64,000 bases of DNA, from positions 169,166 through 233,165 of the forward strand of contig DUAT01000041.1 in assembly GCA_012960755.1 (NCBI GenBank). The letters run 5' to 3'. A program made the position numbers and the translations under genes. Positions 8,826-17,478 of the stretch are shown one piece after another (within the stretch, counting starts at the first letter, position 1; the number at the start of each line of letters is the position of its first letter). Source of the stretch: Gammaproteobacteria bacterium. GTDB lineage: Bacteria > Pseudomonadota > Gammaproteobacteria > Pseudomonadales > Azotimanducaceae_A. The notes beneath the pieces are model-generated. The model searched no databases. It saw only the letters and a program-made list of their open reading frames with translations, and was not told where the DNA came from.

Positions 8826-9816
8826 CAGACACGATGATGTTGGCCGTGGAATCCGCGGGCGAGTAGTTGCGGCCCATATGACCAGGACCCTGATAGGGTT
8901 GATCCTGGAATCGGGTTTTAAAACTAAGTGCATCAGTCGGGCATATGGCGATACAGGCGGTACAATTATTACATTCCTGACCGAACTGATCCTGCATGGG
9001 TTGAAGACCGAACTCACAAATACTGTTACAACGATTGCAGTCGTTGCACTGGCTGACACTGCGCTGGATACGCAGTACACGATAGCGGCCAAGGAGTGAA
9101 TACAGTGCACCACCAGGGCACAGATAACGACAAAATCCCCGACGGGAAACCAGAATGTCAAAAACCATGGTTAGCAGAAAAAAAATCGCACTGGCACTCA
9201 GCCCATCCATGGCTATCGCGTAGTAAATTTCTCGACCCAGGATTGCCGGTGGGTAAATTGCAGCCAGGATCATCAGGCCCGAGAAAAATGTGATAAGCGT
9301 ACCGACGAGCAGAACCGCGTATTTTATTCGTTTATCCAGTTGCCAGTAATTTAACGGTAAACCGAGTCGATTCAGAAGCAGGGCGAAATTTGTATTAAGT
9401 TCGTACAAAAATGTTGCCGGACAAATCCAGCCACAAAAAAAGCGTCCTACGAACAGCGTAAGGACTAAGGGAATCAGAGCCGTTATAATGAAGGCGGGGT
9501 TCAATGATCGCATCGCTGCGGATTGACTGACAACTGCCAGTGGATCCGTGATTTTCCACCCCAGGATATTAGCAGACCACGTGGTTCCCTTAACCGCGTC
9601 AAGTTCAATCGGGTCGGAGATGAATGATGCCGTGATTGCATCCATTGAGTCGTAAAGAAATTTTTCTTGCGTGTTCAGGAAGTCGTAGGCATGTGCAGCA
9701 TGATAGTTCTGGTAGACAGTGCCAAATGGGATAAAGATGAGGATCAGGAAAACACTCCCAAGACAAATCCACCTCAGTTTGTTTAGTTGTTTCATATAAA
9801 AAACGTGGTTAGGCAT
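8809..9816 (-). CDS. napH: Membrane ferredoxin NapH-type quinol oxidase subunit
   Basis: About 335 residues. Five hydrophobic segments carry the two CxxxCP motifs GRFFCGWICPATFLYE and GFCRYLCPGGALYSLLG. The C-terminal soluble part holds two [4Fe-4S] clusters, CNDCNRCNSICEFG and CNNCTACIAICP. This is the NapH architecture, in which quinol is oxidised in the membrane and electrons go to NapG. A periplasmic loop of about 90 residues after the first helix is longer than in enteric NapH. Start is ATG 9816, or ATG 9795 which gives MKQLNKLRWICLG. It follows napG by 11 bases and overlaps the next gene. Confidence 0.8.
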   Translation of the reverse strand: MPNHVFYMKQLNKLRWICLGSVFLILIFIPFGTVYQNYHAAHAYDFLNTQEKFLYDSMDAITASFISDPIELDAVKGTTWSANILGWKITDPLAVVSQSAAMRSLNPAFIITALIPLVLTLFVGRFFCGWICPATFLYELNTNFALLLNRLGLPLNYWQLDKRIKYAVLLVGTLITFFSGLMILAAIYPPAILGREIYYAIAMDGLSASAIFFLLTMVFDILVSRRGFCRYLCPGGALYSLLGRYRVLRIQRSVSQCNDCNRCNSICEFGLQPMQDQFGQECNNCTACIAICPTDALSFKTRFQDQPYQGPGHMGRNYSPADSTANIIVSDANVK

Positions 9817-9827
9817 GGCTGTTCTTG

Positions 9828-10421
9828 TTAACCCTGGACAATATGTGAGGGTATTATTTTGATTGCCTGGGGCAACTGAATGCAGGATCGCTCGCACAAC
9901 CCGCAGCCAACACATTTGTCTGTTACATGGGGTTGTTCCAACAGACCAGCTGTTATTGCAATATCAGGCAGGGGGCAAGCACGATAGCAAACACCACATG
10001 TTTTACCCTGGAAGGACAGGCATAAATTTTCGTCTACCCGGGCTTTTCCCATGTGGACTTGTTCAACTATCTTTTCAGCAGAGCGAACTATTGGAGTGAT
10101 TGCACCGGTTGGGCAGACTTCACCGCATTTCATGCACAAAATGCAGGCTTTCTCTCTGGGAATAATAAACGGGGTGTCTTTGAGTTTGACCCCATCAGTG
10201 ATATCGAAGTACTTGATGCATCGATTTGGGCAAATCTGCCCGCACTGACCACATCTGATGCACTGGTTCAGAAACTGGTCTTCTGCAACTGCCCCGGGTG
10301 GTCTTAAGTACCGCCGACGAACGATTTGGACGGCTTTCTTCGCTACCGCCTGAATTGGGGACCATAGTGCTAGTAAAAAGGCGCTTGCAAGTGTGCCGGT
10401 GACAATCTGGCGTCTCTTCAT
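9828..10421 (-). CDS. napG: Periplasmic ferredoxin NapG
   Basis: 197 residues. The N terminus MKRRQIVTGTLASAFLLALW resembles a twin-arginine leader. RYLRPPGAVAEDQFLNQCIR is the canonical NapG/MauM entry. Four [4Fe-4S] motifs follow: CIRCGQCGQICP, CILCMKCGEVCP, CGVCYRACP and CVGCGLCERSC. NapG takes electrons from NapH and passes them towards the periplasmic reductase. The gene lies directly after napA and before napH, the AGH order seen in Campylobacterota and other NapGH-type clusters. Confidence 0.85.
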   Translation of the reverse strand: MKRRQIVTGTLASAFLLALWSPIQAVAKKAVQIVRRRYLRPPGAVAEDQFLNQCIRCGQCGQICPNRCIKYFDITDGVKLKDTPFIIPREKACILCMKCGEVCPTGAITPIVRSAEKIVEQVHMGKARVDENLCLSFQGKTCGVCYRACPLPDIAITAGLLEQPHVTDKCVGCGLCERSCIQLPQAIKIIPSHIVQG

Positions 10422-10446
10422 GTGTCAGCCTCTGCTGCCGAAGAAA

Positions 10447-13131
10447 CTACACTTTCTCTATCCGACAGGCCAGTTTCTTAAAATCAACCTGACCGGATAC
10501 GGGGTCCCAGACGCGACTTGATATGCCGTTAGCCAGCCACTTGTTCTTTTTTGGGTCCGCGCTGTCAGCAACAGAAAGATTCCACGGGCCGAACATATAA
10601 CCTCTGGGTACGTTGTTACGTGCTGGTTTTACCAGACTGTTTGTACCGACTTGTGCCCGGGCTTCTAAGGAACCGCGCCGGGTAATAACCTTAACCTTGT
10701 CCCCGTCTTTAATCCCGAGATCACTGGCGTCCGCTTCGTGCATTTCCACATACATTTCCGGGACGAGTCGTCGGGTTGTGGGACTGCGGTTGGATTTTGC
10801 AGTATGAAAGTGTTCGTAAACAACCCCAAGGCCCATCCAATAAGGATACTTGTCTTGAGGGATGTCCTGCCATTTCTTGCTCCGATATTCCTCGTCTGGA
10901 AGATCTGGTGTCAGGCCTTTGTCTCGCGCTTCGACCATCAGGTCAATATTGTCAATAGTATAGAGGCCTTCGCGTTCCCCAAATGCCATCAGCTTGCGGG
11001 TGATTTCCTTGCGATCAGAATAGTCCTGGCGACACAGTTTCATATGTACATTGCCGTCTTTGGTTCGAAAATAACCGTATGGCCTGTTTTTCCAGCCCCC
11101 TTCCTGGGCCATATAACGTCGTTTTGTGCCACCTTCCTTAGCAATTGCATAGGTAGGTGCTGGCCACTGGATGCCGCGCAGGTTCGCCAGCTGTTGGTAG
11201 GGAGAAACGCCATCCAGTTTTTCGACTTCTAAAATCCCAGTGAGATCTGTGTCTGTCCCTGCAGACGCGCGAATGACATCACGCAGAACCTCTTCAGCGT
11301 CGTAGGTACCATCTTCTTTTTTCTGATACGGAAAAATTGCCTCTGCATCCAGCCCTAACAGATGGGCAATTTCTTTGCCCTTGTCGATGACCATATCCAT
11401 ATCAGGCCGACAGCCCGGCGGTGGTTCAGCGGCCTTTTGGTTGATATTGATTCTGCGTTCTGAGCTGATATAGATACCTTCGACCTCGCCCCAGGTTGCG
11501 GCGGGAAAAATCACGTCCGCATATAGATTGTTGGGTGCATGGCGATAAATTTCCTGGACAACGTTAAATGTTTTCAACAACGCAGGGCGAACAAGATTGT
11601 AGACGTCGGGGAGATCTATATGGGTGGCGTATACCCAGAACATGGCTTTTACTTCACCCTTAAGTGCGCGTTCATGCATCCCAACCGCAAAACCAGGATT
11701 TTTTGAATTCATGGCGTTTACCAGGTTTTGCTCCGGTACCCGCCAGAATTCGGCCATTCGTTTACGGTGTCTGGCGTTCGTCAGCGGTTCGTTAAAGGGT
11801 AATCGATCGGTTAAGCCGCCGGTGAATCGCTCGCCCATTGCATTAGGTTGGCCCGTCATTGAGAAGGGTCCACAGCCTGGTTTGGCGAGGTTACCCGTGA
11901 GTGCGAGAAGATTAACAATTGAGATGACATTGTGCTGGCCGTGGATATGTTGGTTGTAACCGATGCCCCACATAATGATCACCCCACCATAGCCATCTCC
12001 CGATTGATCGCCTTTACTTCGAGCCAGTCTTTTACGGGTTGCATCAGCAAACATGCTGGCGACGCTTCGAATTAGCTCAGGTGGTACGTCTCCACCCATT
12101 CGATCCTGCACCTGTTCAGGGCTGTAGTCTTTTAAAACACCGTCAACATATTCCTGCCAACCCGTGACATGTGCTTTCATAAATTCCCAGTCTATGACAT
12201 CGTCATGGTCCTTGAGCAGAACATGGGCGAGGGCATTTAAAAAGCTGATATCTCCATTCAATATTGGAACATGAATATGATTATTAGAGTTGATGTCTTC
12301 ATACCCCATGGTGGTGCCGGTATGTCTTGGGTCAACCACGACGGTGGGAATGTTGTTCTTTTTCTTGTGATCAGCACAGCGCCAGTAAATAATTGGATGT
12401 GACTCCCGCGCATTGTGACCAAAATGCATAATCATGTCTGATATTTCTATGTCCTCATAGGCGAGGGGAGGCGTGTCAGAGCCAAGGGTTGCAAAATACC
12501 CGGTGACAGCTGAGGTCATACACATTCGTGCATTGGCTTCGATGGTGTTCGAGCCGAGCACGCCTTTCATGAAAAGATTTTCGAGGTACTGCCCTTCCAT
12601 GGTAAGTTGGCCAGAACCATACAGGGCGACTGAGTTCCCGCCATGCTCCCTGGCGAAATGAGCGATTTTGTAAGAAACCATTTCAGAGGCAGCGTCGTAA
12701 GGAACTCTTACAAAATGTTCTTCATCGAATGAGCCTTTGGTTGTACTGATATATTCGAGGTTGCCGTGATCCGGTTTGTTCCATTCATCCCAGACATCTT
12801 TACGGACATAGCTGTCGCCTTCCATTCGATCGACGTACATCGGCTCTGCGGCGGTAAGCCCTTTGATGCACTGCAATCCATAGTTGGTCGGGTGATCCTT
12901 GTCAGGACGCATAGAGACAATCTTGCCGTTCTCCACCTGGATCACCGTGCCGCAACCGACCCCACAATAGGGGCATTGAGCCAGGGCAGTGGATCTGGAT
13001 TGTTTCGGTACCAGGGGTGCAGCCTCCAACTCGGGATTGTTAGCAACAAACAAGCCAGCACCGGCGGCGGTAGAAGCAATAAAAGAACTCCCTTTAAGGA
13101 AGTTTCGCCTGGATGTCTTTATTCTTTTCAT
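10447..13131 (-). CDS. napA: Periplasmic nitrate reductase NapA-like molybdoenzyme
   Basis: 894 residues. The twin-arginine leader TSRRNFLKGSSF directs export. The [4Fe-4S] site is C53-x2-C56-x3-C60-x27-C88, followed by the conserved Lys of CIKG. The Mo-bis-MGD ligand is expected at C204 in ANARMCMTSAVTGY, matching NapA-type Cys ligation. Other family blocks are NGDISFLNALAH, GYNQHIHGQHNV, TGQPNAMGERFTGG and the C-terminal cap RGYMFGPWNLSVADS. It is 60-70 residues longer than usual NapA and its sequence is divergent, so nitrate is the best guess but not proven. It lies between a dihaem cytochrome gene and napG. No napD chaperone or napB is present nearby. Confidence 0.8.
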   Translation of the reverse strand: MKRIKTSRRNFLKGSSFIASTAAGAGLFVANNPELEAAPLVPKQSRSTALAQCPYCGVGCGTVIQVENGKIVSMRPDKDHPTNYGLQCIKGLTAAEPMYVDRMEGDSYVRKDVWDEWNKPDHGNLEYISTTKGSFDEEHFVRVPYDAASEMVSYKIAHFAREHGGNSVALYGSGQLTMEGQYLENLFMKGVLGSNTIEANARMCMTSAVTGYFATLGSDTPPLAYEDIEISDMIMHFGHNARESHPIIYWRCADHKKKNNIPTVVVDPRHTGTTMGYEDINSNNHIHVPILNGDISFLNALAHVLLKDHDDVIDWEFMKAHVTGWQEYVDGVLKDYSPEQVQDRMGGDVPPELIRSVASMFADATRKRLARSKGDQSGDGYGGVIIMWGIGYNQHIHGQHNVISIVNLLALTGNLAKPGCGPFSMTGQPNAMGERFTGGLTDRLPFNEPLTNARHRKRMAEFWRVPEQNLVNAMNSKNPGFAVGMHERALKGEVKAMFWVYATHIDLPDVYNLVRPALLKTFNVVQEIYRHAPNNLYADVIFPAATWGEVEGIYISSERRININQKAAEPPPGCRPDMDMVIDKGKEIAHLLGLDAEAIFPYQKKEDGTYDAEEVLRDVIRASAGTDTDLTGILEVEKLDGVSPYQQLANLRGIQWPAPTYAIAKEGGTKRRYMAQEGGWKNRPYGYFRTKDGNVHMKLCRQDYSDRKEITRKLMAFGEREGLYTIDNIDLMVEARDKGLTPDLPDEEYRSKKWQDIPQDKYPYWMGLGVVYEHFHTAKSNRSPTTRRLVPEMYVEMHEADASDLGIKDGDKVKVITRRGSLEARAQVGTNSLVKPARNNVPRGYMFGPWNLSVADSADPKKNKWLANGISSRVWDPVSGQVDFKKLACRIEKV

Positions 13132-13172
13132 ATGGGTTTTCCCTGCTCCGCTGAATTCGGTTTGCTGTACTT

Positions 13173-13799
13173 TTACTGTGCGAGAGTCCGCATGTAAGTA
13201 ATGATGTCGTCAATTTCTTCGTCAGAAAGATTCGCCAAACCTTCAGGACCCTGGAAAGGCAACATTCTGGTGTTGGATCTGCCTACCTTGACAGTTTCTC
13301 GAATAAATCCGTCACTCACCTTGGATAGAAATCCTGCCTTGCCAATCGCAGTACCTGAGCCACCTGCAAGGTATCCATCTCCCCTGGGGCCATGACATGT
13401 CTCGCAGATCTGTTCGAACCATAGCTGGCCTAATCTTGGGTCCCCCCTGGCTTCGCTTTGTGCGTCTACCGCTGCTGCCCGATTCGGCAGGGTTTCATGG
13501 CTGCGGAGAAAAGCGACGATTGCCTGAACCCCCTCACGACCCAAATGTGGATATGGCGGCATGGATGTGCCGGTTCGACCATCCCGAATAGTTGCCATAA
13601 GGTATTTGTCGGTTGTAATTTCCAACAGTTCCGGATTTGTCAGGGAAGGCGCAAGCCCCGGCTTGCCTATTGCGTCAGGCTGGTGGCAAAAAACACAATT
13701 TTGATTAAAAAGAGTTTCCCCTTGGTTGATCAGGTCTGTCTGATCTGCCTGAAGGTGCCCGGTAAAAAACAGGTACAGCAGGATCGTTAACTTTTTCAT
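13173..13799 (-). CDS. Dihaem c-type cytochrome, probable electron partner of the molybdoenzyme
   Basis: 208 residues with a signal peptide (KKLTILLYLFFTGHLQAD). Two CxxCH haem sites (CVFCHQPDAIG and CETCHGPRGDG) each start a class I cytochrome c domain, with distal Met candidates in TSMPPYPHLG and TRMLPFQGPEG. This is a tandem cytochrome c553/c4-like protein and does not look like NapB, which is a small dihaem protein of a different fold. It sits exactly where an electron donor would be expected, between the NapC-like gene and napA, so it may replace NapB. Confidence 0.8.
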   Translation of the reverse strand: MKKLTILLYLFFTGHLQADQTDLINQGETLFNQNCVFCHQPDAIGKPGLAPSLTNPELLEITTDKYLMATIRDGRTGTSMPPYPHLGREGVQAIVAFLRSHETLPNRAAAVDAQSEARGDPRLGQLWFEQICETCHGPRGDGYLAGGSGTAIGKAGFLSKVSDGFIRETVKVGRSNTRMLPFQGPEGLANLSDEEIDDIITYMRTLAQ

Positions 13800-13981
13800 C
13801 TAAAGACCTTCAGTGCTTGCTGGTGTTGATTGAATTACTGTTTCGTTTGGTTGTTAGTCGGCACGATAACAGGGTTGTGCTAACGAAATAACAAGAAGTG
13901 TCTATTGTATTTCAGATTGGCTCATAAGTGCATTGATCTGTATCTACAAAATCAGAGGTTCTCTCGATTATCAATCCCAGA

Positions 13982-14635
13982 TCACCAATCTTCCTGCAGG
14001 TGGGCGAGACCGGCGTGGCAGTTACCGCAGTGGGTATTTTCACGTTCATAACGACTGTGTTCGCTCTCGATAAATTCTGCGGGTAACTCGTGCGCAATGC
14101 CCTTGTGGCAGTCGATACAGGTCATTGAAGTTTCAACGGCACGCGTATGTGCTTTGTTGTTCGTCCGCATATAAGTCAATTCGTGACAGTTTCGACATTC
14201 AAGGGAATCATTGGATTCCATGGCCTCCCAAACATAACCCGCTAATGTGAGGCGTTTTTCGATAAACTTTTCCCGCGTGTTGATTGACCCGATCACTTTG
14301 TGCATCAGCTCGTTGGTTGCCCCGACTTTGCGTACGACCTTGTCGAACCAGTTTTTTGGAACATGGCAGTCCGGACATGTTGCCCTGACGCCGCTGGCAT
14401 TCAGAAAATGTACGGACTTCTTGTATTCCGGAAGAATATTGTCCCGCATCTCATGACAGGATACGCAGAAAGTTTCAGTGTTAGTAAGTTCTAGAGACCA
14501 GTTAAATGCACCCCAGAAAAGTATGCCGCAACTAAATATGACGACAAAAACGGAGATCGGGTTTTGTGTGGTCTTGAGGACGATATTCTTTCGGATAAAG
14601 GAAATCAATTGTGTAACTCTTTTGTCCATAGCCAT
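13982..14635 (-). CDS. napC: NapC/NirT-family membrane multihaem cytochrome with five CxxCH sites
   Basis: 217 residues. One N-terminal membrane anchor (NPISVFVVIFSCGILFWGAF) is followed by FCVSCHEMRDNI, CPDCHVPKN, CRNCHEL and CIDCHKGIAHELP, the four NapC haem sites. A fifth site, HCGNCHAGLAHL, lies nine residues from the end. Standard NapC has four haems. The protein oxidises menaquinol or ubiquinol and delivers electrons to periplasmic reductases. It is the first gene of the operon. Start is ATG 14635 or 14629. The 180-bp gap to the dihaem gene shows no ORF. Confidence 0.85.
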   Translation of the reverse strand: MAMDKRVTQLISFIRKNIVLKTTQNPISVFVVIFSCGILFWGAFNWSLELTNTETFCVSCHEMRDNILPEYKKSVHFLNASGVRATCPDCHVPKNWFDKVVRKVGATNELMHKVIGSINTREKFIEKRLTLAGYVWEAMESNDSLECRNCHELTYMRTNNKAHTRAVETSMTCIDCHKGIAHELPAEFIESEHSRYERENTHCGNCHAGLAHLQEDW

Positions 14636-14807
14636 CCGGTGGTTGGTTTTTCAACGCAGTGTCGCCAGTATATAGTACACGCTGCTGCGACATATCAGTC
14701 ACCATGAACAACACCAGCATTGCGATGGTCAACATGTCGAAAACTACCATGATTGAAAAAAGCCGCAATCAAAAGCGGGATAGCGAGTTTTAACAAGCTG
14801 AACGGGG

Positions 14808-15361
14808 CTATTTCGAGGGGCTGGACAATAACGCCCTGAGCCAGCAGGGAACAGAAATAACCGCCAGAGCAGCGACGGCGGGACCGAGAATTGCGCCAAG
14901 ATTATTTGCCGCACCTGCCGCGCCCATGCCCTTGGTTCGGGTAGCAACATCTGTGATATCGGCCATGTAAGCAGTGGAAGCAGGCATGGTTGCGGACATC
15001 GTCCCGGCATGCAAGGCGGGCGACAATCAGGCTCAGGTACAGGGGAAGTCCAACCAGCACAGCACTGAGTCGCAGTAAGTACCGAATTAAAAATAACTGT
15101 GCCCAGCGTAAACCCGAAGAGGTCAATCAGCATGACACGTTTTCGACTCCATAGATCACTCATGCGTCCCCAGATTGGGGCACTGAGAAACACTGTGAGT
15201 GGAGAGGCGGAGATAGTGCTCGTAATCTGGAATTCAGAAAGCCCCATTTCCCGGCCCAACGGAGATAGTATGGGGAAGAGCACTGAGAAGCTACCATTTA
15301 CGGTAACTGCTCTCAGGCTCTCCCGTGTTATATTAAGTTCATGCTTCTTGATCTGAACCAT
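14808..15361 (-). pseudogene. Decayed MFS transporter (N-terminal half, frameshifted)
   Basis: From ATG 15361 the frame encodes a normal MFS start: ESLRAVTVNGSFSVLFPI, TSTISASPLTVFLSAPIWGR and MSDLWSRKRVMLIDLFG, carrying the MFS loop motif GRMSDLWSRKR. The homology then jumps to a second frame (LRLSAVLVGLPLYLSLIVAR) and a third (ASTAYMADITDVATRTKGMG followed by AAGAANNLGAILGPAVA). At least two frameshifts are needed, and the C-terminal half is absent. It is a dead gene. Its start lies seven bases from the start of the divergent intact MFS gene, an unnaturally tight arrangement that suggests a rearrangement. Confidence 0.75.
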
Positions 15362-15368
15362 TGATAGC

Positions 15369-16763
15369 GTGCCAGAAGACGTTTCTCCGTTTCGCAATAC
15401 TGAATTCCGGAAACTTTTCGTGGCCCAGGTCGTTGCGCTTTTAGGAACGGGCTTTGCGACCGTGGCACTGACCCTGTTGGCCTATGATCTGGCCGGTGGC
15501 CACGCCGGGGTCGTGTTGGGTACAGCGCTGGCGATAAAAATGGTTGCCTATGTTGTTTTTGCGCCATTGGTTGGTGGTTTAGCACATCGGTTTAATCGTA
15601 AGCGCTTGCTAATTTCCCTCGACATAATGCGCGCAGTGATCGTGTTGGCGATGCCCATCGTGACGGAAGTCTGGCAGATCTATTTGCTTATCTTTCTGCT
15701 GAATATATTTTCGGCGGGTTTCAAGCCCGTTTTTCAGTCAACAATCCCCGAACTGATTGTGAACGAAAGAGCGTATACCCGTGCACTCTCATACTCTCGC
15801 CTGGCCTTCGACCTGGAAACGCTGCTGAGCCCAATGCTGGCGGGAATTGCGTTACTGTATTTTGGTTATAGCGTGTTATTCGTCGCCAACTCCGCCGCAT
15901 TTCTTGTTTCAGCGTTCATGGTCCTGTTAACGGTATTGCCAAAGGCAGAGTGGGTTGACCGGTCGGGTGGCATGTGGGATGAAGTTACTTTTGGCATTCG
16001 GTCTTATCTGAAGACCCCCAGGCTTAGAGGCATGCTGTTCTTCTACTCAGCCGTCGCCTGCGCCAGTGCGATGATTCTTGTCAACACGGTGGTGTACATT
16101 AAAGGTCAACTGGGTGGTTCAGAATTTGATGTTGCGCTGGCGTTTGCTGCTTCAGGTGCAGGGTCTATGTTGATTGCCATGGTGTTACCCAGACTCCTGG
16201 ATCGACTCTCTGACCGGATCGTCATGATCTGGGGGTCCGTTGCAATGTGCGTTGGTTTGATGCTGATTTACCTTGAACCGGGCCTCCTCGAGGTTCTGCT
16301 TATCTGGTTTATCATTGGTATGGGCTGGTCTGCTATTCAAACTCCTGCAGGACGTGTCGTTAACCGATCATCTGCCAAAGCGGACAGGCCTTCGTACTTC
16401 TCCGCCCAGTTCGCCCTCAGCCATGCCTGCTGGATGATCGCATATCCGGTTGCAGGCCAACTGGGTGTTCTTGTGGGAATCGAAACAACCGCATTGCTGT
16501 TGGGTATTGCAGTGGCGTTGTTTGCGCTAATCGGTGCCAGAATGTGGCCGGACTTTGATCCGCTGGTGCTTGAGCACAGTCACGACCAGGTTAGTCATCG
16601 ACACGCGCATTCCCATAGTGAACACCACCATGACCATCAACATGTGGAGGAAGATGAGTCAGCGTCCGATGATCACGAGCATTTGCACCAGCATGTACAT
16701 AAAAGTATCACTCATTCACATGTTTTTGCGATTGACGATCATCATCCTGAGTGGCCCCGATGA
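15369..16763 (+). CDS. MFS exporter with histidine-rich C-terminal tail, probable metal efflux
   Basis: 464 residues with about twelve membrane helices. It opens FRNTEFRKLFVAQVVALLGT and has the motif RFNRKRLLISLDIMRAVIV. After residue 400 the tail is packed with His: HSHDQVSHRHAHSHSEHHHD, then HEHLHQHVHKSITHSHVF. Similar tails occur in MFS metal efflux pumps of the NreB type and probably bind Ni, Zn or Co ions. Start is a GTG at 15369 with no clear ribosome site, lying against the start of the neighbouring pseudogene. The metal has to be inferred; the tail alone does not identify it. Confidence 0.75.
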   Translation: MPEDVSPFRNTEFRKLFVAQVVALLGTGFATVALTLLAYDLAGGHAGVVLGTALAIKMVAYVVFAPLVGGLAHRFNRKRLLISLDIMRAVIVLAMPIVTEVWQIYLLIFLLNIFSAGFKPVFQSTIPELIVNERAYTRALSYSRLAFDLETLLSPMLAGIALLYFGYSVLFVANSAAFLVSAFMVLLTVLPKAEWVDRSGGMWDEVTFGIRSYLKTPRLRGMLFFYSAVACASAMILVNTVVYIKGQLGGSEFDVALAFAASGAGSMLIAMVLPRLLDRLSDRIVMIWGSVAMCVGLMLIYLEPGLLEVLLIWFIIGMGWSAIQTPAGRVVNRSSAKADRPSYFSAQFALSHACWMIAYPVAGQLGVLVGIETTALLLGIAVALFALIGARMWPDFDPLVLEHSHDQVSHRHAHSHSEHHHDHQHVEEDESASDDHEHLHQHVHKSITHSHVFAIDDHHPEWPR

Positions 16764-16773
16764 CCATGGGAGG

Positions 16774-17154
16774 TCAGTCGTTTACTAAGGACCTGCGTTG
16801 AACGGGATCGGTTTCCGGTTCAGCGGAGGAGCGAATGCGATTAACAAGGTCCTCACGTGACAGACCAGCGAGAAGCTCGATCCCGAGTTCATTGTAGCTC
16901 ATGTAATCAGCGAGTTTGTCTGACTCACCTACCAGTATAATTCGAGTAGAAATGAGCGTTAACCCTATGAGAGTTTCGAGGGATTGATAGCTGATTGATT
17001 GGGGCGAAATGCAACATACCACTATGTCAAAGTCTTCGTTTTGAAGTTGGTCGAATGCTTCGCTAAGGTGATTGGTGCGGCAGACAATCTCTCCCAGCTC
17101 ACAGGTGATCGCATCGCTCAGGCTCGTTGGCAGGTTTATTGTCAATATTTGCAT
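16774..17154 (-). CDS. Receiver-like (CheY-fold) small protein
   Basis: 126 residues. The pattern MQILTINLPTSLSDAITCEL, DFDIVVCCISPQ, LISTRIILVGES and GIELLAGLSREDLVNRIRS follows the beta-alpha repeats of a response-regulator receiver. The acidic pocket is not intact: the phospho-acceptor Asp position reads VVCC and the conserved Lys is not evident. It may therefore be a pseudo-receiver. The start is 37 bp from an FNR-type box at 17191, shared with the divergent small membrane gene. Partner and role are unknown. Confidence 0.5.
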   Translation of the reverse strand: MQILTINLPTSLSDAITCELGEIVCRTNHLSEAFDQLQNEDFDIVVCCISPQSISYQSLETLIGLTLISTRIILVGESDKLADYMSYNELGIELLAGLSREDLVNRIRSSAEPETDPVQRRSLVND

Positions 17155-17190
17155 AGCATCTTATGCTGTACCCAAAATTCTGTTGAGTCA

Positions 17191-17204
17191 TTGACGCAGA
17201 TCAA
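17191..17204. promoter_or_regulatory. Predicted FNR/ANR box
   Basis: TTGACGCAGATCAA matches the FNR consensus with one change and is identical to the box before hemN. It sits between divergent starts: 37 bp from the receiver-like gene and 62 bp before the small membrane gene at 17267. Confidence 0.7.
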
Positions 17205-17266
17205 TGATTTGTCTTCCGCCATGTCCCAAGCTGCCCTGCATAAGCTAAACGACAAAAGGGATTACC

Positions 17267-17380
17267 ATGGGGTTGAGTACAGCAGATATTGCGACGTTAA
17301 AAGGTATTGGAATCAATATGCTAGTACTGATGGGAGTAATGCTGGGGTTAATTGCGATATCAAAGGTCATTGGAGTATGA
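17267..17380 (+). CDS. Micro membrane protein (37 aa), single helix
   Basis: ATG 17267 is preceded by AAAGGGA at good spacing. The 37-residue product starts MGLSTADIATLKGIGI and continues into a hydrophobic helix, NMLVLMGVMLGLIAISKVIG, ending in Val. It fits a small single-span inner-membrane protein like those that stabilise oxidases or transporters. The FNR-type box at 17191 lies 62 bp before the start. A long-loop hairpin follows its stop. It resembles in size, hydrophobic pattern and promoter layout the 34-residue gene at 27016-27120. I do not recognise a family. Confidence 0.6.
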   Translation: MGLSTADIATLKGIGINMLVLMGVMLGLIAISKVIGV

Positions 17381-17385
17381 GCCAA

Positions 17386-17445
17386 GAGGCCTGGAGAGAT
17401 CCAGTTGGAGTGAATCAGTAGTACACTTGAGTTGATCCAGGCCTC
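17386..17445. terminator. Likely bidirectional terminator between micro ORF and fnr
   Basis: GAGGCCTGGA at 17386-17395 pairs perfectly with TCCAGGCCTC at 17436-17445, followed by ACTTTTATT. The loop is 40 bases, which is long. It lies between convergent genes. Confidence 0.5.
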
Positions 17446-17478
17446 ACTTTTATTGTTAATGGCCTAATCAGAGGTTCC

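Noticed and set aside
8826..9161. N-terminal extension of the FixH-like gene
   Set aside because: These codons are the antiframe shadow of napH; the real signal peptide begins at 8825 or 8819.
14532..14768. Possible 78-aa membrane ORF overlapping the start of napC, NapE-like in size
   Set aside because: It overlaps the well-supported napC by more than 100 bases, its second half is a shadow of napC, and the hydrophobic part lies in the decayed MFS remnant.
17431..17444. TTGATCCAGGCCTC as an FNR box before fnr
   Set aside because: Only the left half fits; the sequence is explained as part of the terminator stem, and it lies downstream of fnr.
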